DNA from: Thermoanaerobacterium butyriciformans
GTDB lineage: Bacteria > Bacillota > Thermoanaerobacteria > Thermoanaerobacterales > Thermoanaerobacteraceae
Reading direction: 5' to 3'
Assembly: GCF_017874545.1 (NCBI RefSeq)
Contig: NZ_JAGGLT010000031.1
Location: 1 to 41,822 of the forward strand
Length of the DNA stretch: 41,822 nt
In this document: piece after piece, positions 33,633 through 41,677 of the stretch
Numbering within the stretch: the stretch's first letter is position 1
How the letters are laid out: each line of letters begins with the position of its first letter
Notes under the pieces: model-generated
Database searches by the model: none
What the model was told of the DNA's origin: nothing
What the model saw: the letters and a program-made list of their open reading frames with translations, nothing else
Program-made: the position numbers and the translations under genes

Positions 33633-33662
33633 TAGTATGTGCCTAAATGTTTTTTCTTTGCA
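33633..33662 (-). promoter_or_regulatory. Sigma-G-like sporulation promoter candidate for ytxC
   Basis: Minus-strand TGCAAA (33657-33662) and CATACTA (33633-33639) are separated by 17 bp. This resembles forespore promoters (TGnATA, 17-18 bp, CATACTA) with one mismatch in the -35. Transcription would begin about 15 bases before the ATG. Confidence 0.45.
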
Positions 33663-33665
33663 TCA

Positions 33666-34406
33666 TTAGTAGAGTGGAATAATGGAACCAATGTCTTTTA
33701 CTTCACCAGATGTTAAAAAAAGTACTTCCTTGTTTTTATATTTCAAAAAATCAATTATTTTCATATAGTTCCTGTGAAATCTTAAATCGCCAGCAACACA
33801 AAAAACATCTTTATCAATCAAACCAGATGCTCCTCCAATAAAGCCGTATTCAAATCCATATAATTTTATATCACCTTGTTCTATCAAAAGGCAATCAAAT
33901 CCTTTCTTAACCGCCGTTTTAAAAATTCCTGCATCTGATGTAATAAAGCTGTATTCATCAACAATAGCAATATTGCATTTAGTATATCCTTGATTTACAT
34001 GGATAAACTTTACACCTTTTTCTTCCAGCATTTTTCTTAATATTGGATCAGTGTATTTTAAGTTGTGGAATGCATAATCACCTAATCTTGCTACATTATA
34101 TGCTATATTGCCGGGATAGTTTCTACTTAACATAGTTTGTCCAAATTTAACGTCTAAATTTAAATCTTTCAATTTATCTACAAAATGTTTATTTACATCA
34201 GGAGCGATGATTATATGGCCATCACCTGCATTATGCAATATTATATCAGGATGGAAAGATATAGCTTCATAAAGTGAATTGTGTTTTTCTGTCATTATAA
34301 CCTTTATACCTAAACTATTTAATGTATATGCTATCTCCATTTGCCTTCCATCTACCACCACAGCTTGTACTTTTCTGTCAGGCACATAAGGGTATTTCAA
34401 AAACAA
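33666..34406 (-). CDS. Conserved protein of unknown function, possibly GME/pentein-fold (DUF6873-like)
   Basis: This 246-residue protein has no membrane segments or signal. It contains repeated alpha/beta elements with KVQAVVVDGRQMEIAYTL, FHPDIILHNAGDGHIIIAPD, SFITSDAGIFKTAVKKGFDC and GFIGGASGLIDKDVFCVAGD. Such spaced Asp/Gly/His segments recall amidinotransferase-like (GME fold) proteins, and I recall a DUF6873 label for clostridial homologues. No activity is known to me. The start is a TTG at 34406, seven bases after AGGAGG. It lies between the GGDEF protein and ytxC on the same strand. Confidence 0.6.
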   Translation of the reverse strand: MFLKYPYVPDRKVQAVVVDGRQMEIAYTLNSLGIKVIMTEKHNSLYEAISFHPDIILHNAGDGHIIIAPDVNKHFVDKLKDLNLDVKFGQTMLSRNYPGNIAYNVARLGDYAFHNLKYTDPILRKMLEEKGVKFIHVNQGYTKCNIAIVDEYSFITSDAGIFKTAVKKGFDCLLIEQGDIKLYGFEYGFIGGASGLIDKDVFCVAGDLRFHRNYMKIIDFLKYKNKEVLFLTSGEVKDIGSIIPLY

Positions 34407-34430
34407 TTTACATCCTCCTACCTAAGCATA

Positions 34431-34457
34431 AAAAATTAGCATACAAACCGTATGCTT
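34431..34457 (-). terminator. Rho-independent terminator after the REC-GGDEF gene
   Basis: AGCATAC/GTATGCT with a five-base loop (34438-34456), followed by AATTTTTT on the minus strand, overlapping the stop codon. Confidence 0.8.
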
Positions 34458-35388
34458 AACTTTTCCTTCTATCTTTTAAATATTTGCTTCCCTCCATAGA
34501 CTTCAATTTTCTTTTTATCTCTGCAGCTACAGCACTTATCTGAAGCTCATTTTCAAATTTCCTATTTTCATTAGTAACAACCGCTATTGATATAGAAACA
34601 AATGGAAATCTCTGTATCTCACCGCGCCTATTTATAACTTCTATATAGCCATTCGCCACATCTTCATCGTCATAATACCTTTTTATGTCTTCATCAAAAT
34701 TATTTATTATATAATTGCATATACATTCGACTCTATCAGGTGTAGTGATAATGATAAAATCGTCACCGCCAATGTGTCCCAAAAAATCATTTGTATTTCC
34801 AAATTTAAAAAGTGCATCTTTTAATATCCTTGATGTCTGCTTTATTATCTTATCTCCACGTGAAAAACCATAATAATCATTGTAAGCCTTAAAATTATCC
34901 AAATCAATGTAGAGAACTGCATATAGAGATCCGCTTTTTATACGCCTTCTAATTTCATATTTGATATCTATATTCCCTCTTAAACCTGTTAAAGGATTGG
35001 CCATTCTGTTGTGCTCAATTCTTTGAAAGAGGTTCTTGACTTGTGCGAGAAGTTCTTTCTCATTGAAAGGCTTTGTTATATAGGCATCAGCACCAAGCTC
35101 CAACCCATGTATCTTTTCTTCAAAATCATCACTTGAAGTCAAAAGAATCACTGGTACCAATTGATTTTCCTCTTCATCCCTCAAAATCCTCAATAAGTCA
35201 AACCCACTTAACCCTGGCATGACAACATCCAATATAATCATATCCGGTAATATCAGCCTATATAGCTTTAAAGCCTCGTCACCGTCTTGCGACTCGTAAA
35301 TTTTATATCCGGCACCGCTGAGAATGTTTTTTAGAATGGTTCTGCTAAACTTATCATCATCTACGATCAGTATACTTTTTTCATTCAC
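34456..35388 (-). CDS. Response regulator with degenerate GGDEF domain
   Basis: This 310-residue protein has an N-terminal receiver domain with acidic pocket D10-D12, phosphoacceptor Asp at about 54 (IILDVVMPG) and Lys at about 106 (YITKPFN). A GGDEF-type domain follows (about 128-305) with DLDNFKAYNDYYGFSRGD and HIGGDDF (about 207-211). The motif is GGDDF instead of GGDEF/GGEEF, and no RxxD inhibitory site precedes it. Cyclic di-GMP synthesis is therefore uncertain; it may be weak, altered, or only nucleotide-binding. The start is GTG at 35388 after GGGGG; the frame extends to 35418 without a start signal. Single gene ending at its own terminator. Confidence 0.85.
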   Translation of the reverse strand: MNEKSILIVDDDKFSRTILKNILSGAGYKIYESQDGDEALKLYRLILPDMIILDVVMPGLSGFDLLRILRDEEENQLVPVILLTSSDDFEEKIHGLELGADAYITKPFNEKELLAQVKNLFQRIEHNRMANPLTGLRGNIDIKYEIRRRIKSGSLYAVLYIDLDNFKAYNDYYGFSRGDKIIKQTSRILKDALFKFGNTNDFLGHIGGDDFIIITTPDRVECICNYIINNFDEDIKRYYDDEDVANGYIEVINRRGEIQRFPFVSISIAVVTNENRKFENELQISAVAAEIKRKLKSMEGSKYLKDRRKS

Positions 35389-35530
35389 ATTACTTCCCCC
35401 AAAATTTTTTTCACCCATATATTATATTTGCGTTTGATAAGAATGATTCGCACCAAATGTAAATTAAAAAAATAATAACCAATATATTACATCACTAATA
35501 AATTATAATATTGAAAGCAGCAATAGTCAA

Positions 35531-35566
35531 TAAAATAAAATGGCAGATTTTATGCTCTGCCATTTT
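35531..35566 (-). terminator. Rho-independent terminator after the beta-glucosidase gene
   Basis: An 11-bp stem AAAATGGCAGA/TCTGCCATTTT (35537-35547 and 35556-35566) with an eight-base loop and T-rich tail on the minus strand. Confidence 0.85.
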
Positions 35567-35592
35567 ATACATATATAATATTAATTTTTTTG

Positions 35593-36927
35593 TTAAATGG
35601 TCCTGGTTGAAATAAGATTCTTGTACCACAATGCGCTATCTTTCAATATCCTTTTCTCTGTTTCATAATCTACATATACTATTCCAAATCTCTTTGAATA
35701 ACCATGAGCCCATTCAAAATTGTCCATCAATGACCACACAAAATATCCTTTCAAATTTCCTCCATCGTCTATGAAACGCTTAACCTGTTTAAAATGTTTC
35801 TTCAAAAACTCGATCCTCTTTTCATCATGGACGTGTCCATCATCTGATACCACATCTTTATAGGCAGCACCATTTTCTGTAATATACAATGGCAAATCAA
35901 AAGTATATTCATTTTTCAATCTCATCAATATATTGTAAAGTGATTCAGGATAAACCTCCCATCCCATCTCAGTTTTTTCATTATCAACATCTATTTGCTC
36001 AGCATTTAAAATACCGTCATTGCCCTTCTTAACAACAGCTCTAGTATAATAATTGACACCAAGGAAATCTAATTTTTGTGAAATCTGCTTTAAGTCGTCA
36101 TCGGTTATAAAATCAGTCTTTGCATATTTACCAAATAACTCCAGCATATCCTTTGGATATTCACCTTTAAATATCGGATCTAAAAACCATCTGTTTTGGA
36201 ATCCATCAGCTATTTGAGCGGCAGCTTTATCCTCAGGACTATCTGTAGCTGGAAATACTTCATTTAAATTTAGTGTTATACCTATTTTAGAATCACTTGA
36301 ATTTATGTGTCTAAATATTTCTACAGCCTTGCCATGTGCAAGCAAAAGGTTGTGTGAAACTAAAACTGCTTCTCCCAAGTCTTTGTGTCCAGGAGCATGC
36401 TCACCTATAAAGTATGATAAGAATGATGAACACCAAGGCTCATTTAAAGTTATCCAATTTTTTATGTACCCGCCAAGCTCGTTAAAAAGCTTTGATGCAT
36501 ATTCGCCAAACCAATCTACAACTTCTCTATTAAGCCATCCACCTAAATCATCAGCCCATTGAGGCAAATCCCAGTGATAGATTGTGACAAATGGTTTTAT
36601 ATCATTTTTAAGTAGCTCATCTGTCAGCCTTTTATAAAAATCAATGCCTTTTGAATTGTAATGACCTTTCTCTGGAAAAATTCTAGGCCATGCAATAGAG
36701 AATCTATAAGCTTCAATGCCTAAGTCTTTCATCATCTTTACATCATCTTTGTAAAGATGGTAGTGATCACAAGCTACATCGCCATTGTGGCCATTGTATA
36801 CCTTTCCATCCTGCCTGCAAAACGTATCCCAGATTGACATACTTCTGCCATCCTCATTGTAAGCACCTTCAACTTGATATGAAGCTGTTGCTACACCAAA
36901 CAAAAAATCTTTATTAAAATCAGACAT
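35593..36927 (-). CDS. bglA: GH1 beta-glucosidase / 6-phospho-beta-glucosidase type
   Basis: This 444-residue glycoside hydrolase family 1 enzyme has the N-terminal signature FLFGVATASYQVEGAYNEDG. The acid/base Glu is at about 163 in TLNEPW and the nucleophile Glu at about 351 in YITENGA. There is no signal peptide, so it acts in the cytoplasm on imported beta-glucosides such as cellobiose. Its closest pattern is clostridial BglA beta-glucosidase. GGGAGGG lies six bases before the ATG at 36927. It has its own promoter and terminator and no adjacent sugar transporter. Confidence 0.95.
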   Translation of the reverse strand: MSDFNKDFLFGVATASYQVEGAYNEDGRSMSIWDTFCRQDGKVYNGHNGDVACDHYHLYKDDVKMMKDLGIEAYRFSIAWPRIFPEKGHYNSKGIDFYKRLTDELLKNDIKPFVTIYHWDLPQWADDLGGWLNREVVDWFGEYASKLFNELGGYIKNWITLNEPWCSSFLSYFIGEHAPGHKDLGEAVLVSHNLLLAHGKAVEIFRHINSSDSKIGITLNLNEVFPATDSPEDKAAAQIADGFQNRWFLDPIFKGEYPKDMLELFGKYAKTDFITDDDLKQISQKLDFLGVNYYTRAVVKKGNDGILNAEQIDVDNEKTEMGWEVYPESLYNILMRLKNEYTFDLPLYITENGAAYKDVVSDDGHVHDEKRIEFLKKHFKQVKRFIDDGGNLKGYFVWSLMDNFEWAHGYSKRFGIVYVDYETEKRILKDSALWYKNLISTRTI

Positions 36928-36958
36928 TTCAAACCCTCCCATAAATTATCTAATTACA

Positions 36959-36964
36959 ATTATA
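36959..36964 (-). promoter_or_regulatory. Extended -10 promoter for bglA
   Basis: TGGTATAAT on the minus strand, a perfect -10 (36959-36964) with TG extension, about 30 bases before the start codon. No good -35 hexamer is seen at 16-18 bp, and I found no clear CcpA operator. Confidence 0.5.
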
Positions 36965-37000
36965 CCATATATTTACTCTCAATAAAAGAAAATAAACAAA

Positions 37001-37033
37001 AAAATATAGGTATATACCATTACGTACATACCT
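37001..37033 (-). terminator. Probable terminator after the ferredoxin gene
   Basis: Minus-strand AGGTATGTAC and GTATATACCT (37024-37033 and 37008-37017) pair with one mismatch around a six-base loop. A T-rich tail follows. It lies about 45 bases after the ferredoxin stop. Confidence 0.6.
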
Positions 37034-37077
37034 TTCTTCTTTTTTAATCCTATATTTAATATAACTAGACACTTCAT

Positions 37078-37281
37078 CTATTCATTAACAAGTTTTATTG
37101 CACCATGTGGGCAGTATCTGGTACATACCCCACACCCAGTACATTTATCTTTATCAACATTTATTTCTACCTGAAATAAGCCTTTTCTTTCTAATTTAAA
37201 AGCGCCAAACTTGCAGCTGCGACTTGCCGGGCAAAATGGTGATCTATCACAAATATTCTGATCAACATATGCATACCTCAT
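37078..37281 (-). CDS. 4Fe-4S ferredoxin-type protein with one canonical cluster motif
   Basis: This 67-residue protein has a C-terminal CTGCGVCTRYCP motif (CxxCxxCxxxCP) for one 4Fe-4S cluster. An N-terminal group CDRSPFCPASRSC, spaced C-x5-C-x5-C, is not the usual second motif, although together with a distal Cys it might still hold iron. It would carry electrons in the cytoplasm; the partner enzyme is not adjacent. AAGGAGG precedes the ATG. It is a single gene behind a strong promoter with a C/G-rich palindrome at the transcription start that resembles a CsoR-family operator. Confidence 0.85.
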   Translation of the reverse strand: MRYAYVDQNICDRSPFCPASRSCKFGAFKLERKGLFQVEINVDKDKCTGCGVCTRYCPHGAIKLVNE

Positions 37282-37315
37282 AACATTTCCTCCTTTTAAT
37301 TCTTCAGTGATTATT

Positions 37316-37336
37316 ATACCCCCCTACCGTAGTAGG
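37316..37336 (-). promoter_or_regulatory. Palindromic operator, CsoR/DUF156-like, before the ferredoxin gene
   Basis: On the minus strand CCTAC-TACG-GTAGG (37323-37336) is followed by GGGGTAT, giving a TAGGGGGGTAT half of the kind bound by CsoR/RcnR/FrmR-type repressors. It lies immediately downstream of the expected transcription start, a typical repressing position. No regulator gene is in the window. Confidence 0.5.
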
Positions 37337-37349
37337 TGTGCCTGTATAC

Positions 37350-37379
37350 ATTATACTTGTTTTCTGATTTATTTGTCAA
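37350..37379 (-). promoter_or_regulatory. Sigma-A promoter for the ferredoxin gene
   Basis: Perfect TTGACA (37374-37379) and TATAAT (37350-37355) with an 18-bp spacer on the minus strand, just after the end of asnB. Confidence 0.8.
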
Positions 37380-37398
37380 GATCTTTCTACAATATCAT

Positions 37399-39240
37399 CT
37401 ATAAAATTCTTATCTTGTATTTTAAAAGCCATTCATTTACTTGTATGAGGTATGCATATAGCTGTGGACCACCCATAAGTTGAGAAAACCATGCTGGATC
37501 GTAATCTTTGGCATCAGTATCTATGAGATTTTGCACTTCCTTTTTGTTGATTAACTGTAGAATCGGTGAAGATGGATCGTCAATAATCCTTTGAAGCCAG
37601 CTTTTTACTTTCTCTTTAAAGACTGGGTTATGTGTCTTAGGATATGGGCTCTTCTTTCTCTCTACAACCATATCTGGTATATACCCTTTTAATGATTCTC
37701 TCAAAAGCCCTTTCTCTCTATTATGCAAATTTTTCATCTCCCATGGGATATTCCATACATATTCTACAAGCCTGTGATCAAGAAATGGAACTCGAACTTC
37801 CAAACCTGATGCCATGCTCATTCTATCCATCCTATCAAGAAGCATAGCAAGGAATCTGGTTTGGTTCAAATAAAATATCTCTCTCATGCGGGAAGATACT
37901 TTGTCTTCACCAGGAAGTTTTGGCACGTCATTTAAAGCTTCTCTGTACCGATCATTTAAGTACTCAATTGGACGAATCAACTTTACTACTTGTGGTGATA
38001 ACAGCTTCATTCTCTCTTTAACCATTCTTATCCACGGAAAAGTATTGGCTTCAATAGCAGTTTTGTTTCTAAACCATGGATATCCTCCAAACACTTCATC
38101 AGCACCTTCACCTGATAGTGCGACTTTTACGCCTTTTTTGACTTCTCTTAAAAATAAGTACAATGAAGAATCAACATCAGCCATGCCTGGTAAATCGCGA
38201 GCATATAAAGCTGGTATTAGTGCATCTGCCAATTCCTCATTATCTACATAAACATAATTATGATTTGTATCTATTTCTTTTGAAACATCTTCAACCAAAT
38301 CCGAATCGCTATTTGGCTGAAATTGATTTGGCTTAAAATATTTATCATTTCCGATATAATCAACTGAATATGTTATAAGCTTACTGCCTAATCTTTTTAA
38401 TTTCTCGTTGGCAAAAACGGAAACCGCAGTTGAGTCTAATCCACCAGAAAGAAGTGAGCACAGCGGCACATCAGACACGAGTTGGCGTTTTGAGGCATCA
38501 TCTAAAAGAAACCGAATCTTTTCCATCGTAGTATCAAGATCATCCTCATGTTCTCTACTTATTAGTGACCAATATTTTTTAATTTTAATCCCGCTTTTGC
38601 TAAATGTTATAGAATGCCCGGGCTTTAACTCATATATGCCACGAAAAATGCCAACACCCGGGGTTCTGGTAGGTCCCATAACAAATATCTCAGCAAGACC
38701 TTCTGCATCTACTTCAGCATCAATATATGGATGTGCTAAAATAGCTTTTATCTCAGAGCCAAAAATAAGTGACCCATTTTTATAAGTATAAAAAAGAGGT
38801 TTAACACCTAAGCGATCTCTCGAAAGAAAAAGCTTATTTTCATGGTCATCCCATACTGCAAAAGCATATATGCCATTTAATTTATATACACATTCAGTGC
38901 CCCATTCGATATATGATGTCAAAAGAACTTCAGTGTCTGAATGACCATTAAATGTATATCCTAATGATGCAAGTTCATGCCTTATTTCCTCTGTATTGTA
39001 TAATTCCCCATTATATATGATGACGTATTTTTTATCTCCATATTCTTTAATCATCGGCTGCACTCCACCTTCTGGGTCAATTACAATAAGCCTAGTCTGT
39101 GCAAATGCACAATGTGATGAAAGCCATATTCCCCAACTGTCAGGACCTCGATTCTTAAGCTTTTCACCCATTGATGCAATTATACTGCTTCTATGTGTCA
39201 AATCTTCTTCAAAGCTTACCCATCCAACTATTCCACACAT
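37399..39240 (-). CDS. asnB: Asparagine synthase (glutamine-hydrolysing)
   Basis: This 613-residue protein begins MCGIVGWV, giving the catalytic N-terminal cysteine of a class II glutamine amidotransferase once Met is removed. The domain continues with RGPDSWGIW and YNGELYN. The C-terminal synthetase has the PP-loop SLLSGGLDST and later ALSGEGADEVFGGYPWF. It makes asparagine from aspartate, glutamine and ATP. The ATG at 39240 has GGAAGGGG eight bases upstream; the frame extends to 39258, but that would bury the cysteine. It lies next to the glnB-amt nitrogen genes but is separated from them by a strong terminator. Confidence 0.95.
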   Translation of the reverse strand: MCGIVGWVSFEEDLTHRSSIIASMGEKLKNRGPDSWGIWLSSHCAFAQTRLIVIDPEGGVQPMIKEYGDKKYVIIYNGELYNTEEIRHELASLGYTFNGHSDTEVLLTSYIEWGTECVYKLNGIYAFAVWDDHENKLFLSRDRLGVKPLFYTYKNGSLIFGSEIKAILAHPYIDAEVDAEGLAEIFVMGPTRTPGVGIFRGIYELKPGHSITFSKSGIKIKKYWSLISREHEDDLDTTMEKIRFLLDDASKRQLVSDVPLCSLLSGGLDSTAVSVFANEKLKRLGSKLITYSVDYIGNDKYFKPNQFQPNSDSDLVEDVSKEIDTNHNYVYVDNEELADALIPALYARDLPGMADVDSSLYLFLREVKKGVKVALSGEGADEVFGGYPWFRNKTAIEANTFPWIRMVKERMKLLSPQVVKLIRPIEYLNDRYREALNDVPKLPGEDKVSSRMREIFYLNQTRFLAMLLDRMDRMSMASGLEVRVPFLDHRLVEYVWNIPWEMKNLHNREKGLLRESLKGYIPDMVVERKKSPYPKTHNPVFKEKVKSWLQRIIDDPSSPILQLINKKEVQNLIDTDAKDYDPAWFSQLMGGPQLYAYLIQVNEWLLKYKIRIL

Positions 39241-39332
39241 CTTACCAGCCCCTTCCAATATAAATAATAAGGGTAGCTTATTTGATATTGAATTTCATCT
39301 GTTTGTAGTATATGTGGAATCATGTAAAATGT

Positions 39333-39375
39333 GAAAAAGGCTTCTACACTAAAAATTTTTCTTGTGTAGAAGCCT
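39333..39375 (-). terminator. Strong rho-independent terminator after glnB
   Basis: A 12-bp stem AGGCTTCTACAC/GTGTAGAAGCCT (39364-39375 and 39338-39349) followed by TTTTT on the minus strand. It isolates the amt-glnB unit from asnB. Confidence 0.9.
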
Positions 39376-39397
39376 AATGAAATTTCAATAAAACTTA

Positions 39398-39736
39398 TTA
39401 TATCGCTTTTTCTCCACGCTCACCAGTTCTTATCCTTATAGCGTCTTGTATGTCGTATATGAATATCTTTCCATCGCCTACATTGCCTGTCCTTGCCACT
39501 TTTGTAACTGCATCTACGATGCTTTCAACGCTTGCATCATCTGTCACTATCTCTATCTTAACTTTTGGGAGGAGGCTTATTTCTATTTCTTCTCCTCTGT
39601 AGATCTCTTTTTTCCCTTTCTGCAGACCACATCCAAAAACCTGTGATACTGTCATCCCATGTATTTTTATTTTACTCAATTCATTCTTAACTTCTTCTAA
39701 AACATCTGGTCTTACGATACAATCGACTTTTTTCAT
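39398..39736 (-). CDS. glnB: P-II family nitrogen regulatory protein
   Basis: The 112-residue protein has P-II signatures: KIKIHGMTVSQVFGCGLQKG before the T-loop, LPKVKIEIVTDD after it, and TGNVGDGKIFIYDIQDAIRI at the C terminus. P-II proteins sense ATP/ADP and 2-oxoglutarate and bind the ammonium channel. The T-loop reads YRGEEIEI, with isoleucine where Tyr-51 is uridylylated in enteric GlnB, so control by uridylylation at that site is ruled out. The ATG overlaps the amt stop by one base (TAATG), linking it to the channel it presumably gates. GlnK is an equally fair name. Confidence 0.93.
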   Translation of the reverse strand: MKKVDCIVRPDVLEEVKNELSKIKIHGMTVSQVFGCGLQKGKKEIYRGEEIEISLLPKVKIEIVTDDASVESIVDAVTKVARTGNVGDGKIFIYDIQDAIRIRTGERGEKAI

Positions 39737-41328
39737 TATTTTACCCCCTTGCTTATCCCGGTATCATCAATAACTTCCGGACTTTTCATATTCTTTTCAA
39801 GAACTCCATCTGAGTACACAACAGGTGTCAATTGGAAATCAGGATACGCTAAAACGCCCATCTCTGGCAAATCAAGCCCTGCGATCTCGTCTTCCGGTTT
39901 AACTCTTATACCCATTATAGCATCAAGTGCTTTGTAGAACAAGTAGCTTAATCCAAAACCATATATGATTATAACTGCTATATCTATGAGCTGTGCCCAA
40001 AGCTGGCCTGTGCTGCCGTAGAGTATTCCTGTTACAGCACCTTGTACTCCATTAAGTCCAGCACCATATGTGCCGTCAGCAAATATACCGACGCTTAAAA
40101 TACCCCACAAGCCATTTACACCGTGTACAGAAAAAGCTCCTACCGGATCATCTACCTTCAGTTTATTTTCAACAAAGGCAACAGATACGCAGACCAAGAT
40201 ACCAGCTACAGCACCGATTATAAAAGCCGATATACCATTTACAAACGCACACGGAGCCGTTATCGCCACGAGACCGGCTAAAGCGCCGTTGCACATCATA
40301 GACGGATCAGGCTTTCCGTATTTAAACCACATATAAAGCATTGCAACAAGTCCTCCTACAGCACCGGCGATCATGGTATTTGTTGCAACAACTGCAAGCC
40401 TTAAATCCGTTCCATTAAGTGTGGAACCTGCATTAAATGCGAACCATCCAAAGAATAGTATGATGGTACCGAGAATAGCCATTGGTATGTCATGACCCGG
40501 TATTGGCACCGGTGTGCCATCTTTCTTGAATTTTCCTATCCTCGGTCCTATTACCATCGCTCCTGCAAGTGCCATCATGCCCCCCATCGCATGAACAACA
40601 CCAGATCCTGCAAAATCAATTACACCATTTCCGAGTCCAAGTTTGGCTCCAAGCTGTGATAGCCATCCTCCTCCCCAGACCCAGCCTCCATAAATCGGAT
40701 AATAAACCATTGAAACAAAAAACGATCCGATAACAATTGCTAAAAATTTAACTCTTTCTGCCATTGCTCCTGTAGGAATGGTTACAGTTGTATCCATAAA
40801 TACCATCTCAAAGAAGAACAACGCATACACACCGACGTCATACGTTCCACCGCTTGATAAGAAAAATCCGTTTAATCCAAGTAAATTCCATCCTCCTATG
40901 CTTAGTGCATGGTTTAAAGGCGCTGTACCTCCAAGGCTTGAAAATGCTCCTGAACCTCCCATCATAAATGCAAAACCTGTTAAGAAGAATCCAACAGTAC
41001 CTACTAAAAATACCATGAGGTTCATCGCCATAGTGTGCATTGCATTTTTAGCCTGTGTAAAGCCTGTTTCAACAAGTGCAAATCCAGCTTGAAAGAAGAA
41101 TATCAAAAAGGCAGTTAACATAACCCATACAAAGTTAATCCCAAGCTTATTCTTTGCAACTTGTGTCGCTACTTCTTCTAATGTAGGCTTACCTGCAACT
41201 GCACTTGCAATGTCTTTTGCAGTGCCAAGATTTGCTCCTGTTGGATCACCACCAGCAGCATATGCAAAACCAACTGTCATTGCCAAGAGCACTGCCAATA
41301 CGAGGCCTATTATCACTTTCTTTTTCAT
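39736..41328 (-). CDS. amtB: Ammonium transporter AmtB
   Basis: This 530-residue protein begins MKKKVIIGLVLAVLLAMTVG, a cleavable signal peptide (likely after AYA). An extracytoplasmic stretch and 11 membrane helices follow. The twin pore histidines are visible in GSGVVHAMGGMMALAGA and GAFSVHGVNGLWGILSVG. The C-terminal tail (EDEIAGLDLPEMGVLAYPD) is the conserved regulatory segment contacted by P-II. The ATG at 41328 has GGAGGTG six bases upstream. It is co-transcribed with glnB downstream and a small membrane protein upstream. Confidence 0.95.
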   Translation of the reverse strand: MKKKVIIGLVLAVLLAMTVGFAYAAGGDPTGANLGTAKDIASAVAGKPTLEEVATQVAKNKLGINFVWVMLTAFLIFFFQAGFALVETGFTQAKNAMHTMAMNLMVFLVGTVGFFLTGFAFMMGGSGAFSSLGGTAPLNHALSIGGWNLLGLNGFFLSSGGTYDVGVYALFFFEMVFMDTTVTIPTGAMAERVKFLAIVIGSFFVSMVYYPIYGGWVWGGGWLSQLGAKLGLGNGVIDFAGSGVVHAMGGMMALAGAMVIGPRIGKFKKDGTPVPIPGHDIPMAILGTIILFFGWFAFNAGSTLNGTDLRLAVVATNTMIAGAVGGLVAMLYMWFKYGKPDPSMMCNGALAGLVAITAPCAFVNGISAFIIGAVAGILVCVSVAFVENKLKVDDPVGAFSVHGVNGLWGILSVGIFADGTYGAGLNGVQGAVTGILYGSTGQLWAQLIDIAVIIIYGFGLSYLFYKALDAIMGIRVKPEDEIAGLDLPEMGVLAYPDFQLTPVVYSDGVLEKNMKSPEVIDDTGISKGVK

Positions 41329-41355
41329 AAGGAACACCTCCAGATTATTTATTTT

Positions 41356-41601
41356 TTATATTCTTTTAAAATTGCTGATCGAAAACTTTTTGTCTTTTAT
41401 GCTTTTTGAAAGATTGTGAATTCTTGCAAAATATATTATTACAAGGTAGATGATGGGCAATGCCATTATGAATGCTGGTACGTGATTTGAAAAAATTAAT
41501 ATTGTATTATGCATTGAAATACTGTATAATATAAACGCCAAACTTAAAATTAAAATTATTGTATTTATGGTATATAAGATGATGATAGATATTTTTTTCA
41601 C
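41356..41601 (-). CDS. Small two-helix membrane protein preceding amtB
   Basis: This 81-residue protein begins MKKISIIILYTINTIILILS and has two hydrophobic segments (about 3-27 and 38-58). A basic cytoplasmic-type tail (HNLSKSIKDKKFSISNFKRI) follows. I recognise no family. The GTG at 41601 follows AAGGAGG by 11 bases. It ends 27 bases before amtB in the same direction, downstream of a promoter and an attenuator-like hairpin, so it is the first gene of the amt-glnB unit. A role as channel accessory is only a guess from position. Confidence 0.65.
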   Translation of the reverse strand: MKKISIIILYTINTIILILSLAFILYSISMHNTILIFSNHVPAFIMALPIIYLVIIYFARIHNLSKSIKDKKFSISNFKRI

Positions 41602-41620
41602 TTATATTATCACCTCCTTA

Positions 41621-41668
41621 TAAAAAATGAAGGTGCTTATATCTTAAAAGATAAAGATTAAGCACCTT
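41621..41668 (-). terminator. Attenuator-like terminator in the amt operon leader
   Basis: AAGGTGCTTA and TAAGCACCTT (41659-41668 and 41630-41639) form a 10-bp stem. An inner ATCTT/AAGAT helix lies within it and a CATTTTTT tail follows on the minus strand. It lies between the promoter and the first gene, so transcription must read through it. Confidence 0.7.
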
Positions 41669-41677
41669 TGCTTTTCA

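Noticed and set aside
36928-37000. CcpA (cre) operator before bglA
   Set aside because: No sequence close to the cre consensus was found between the extended -10 and the start codon.
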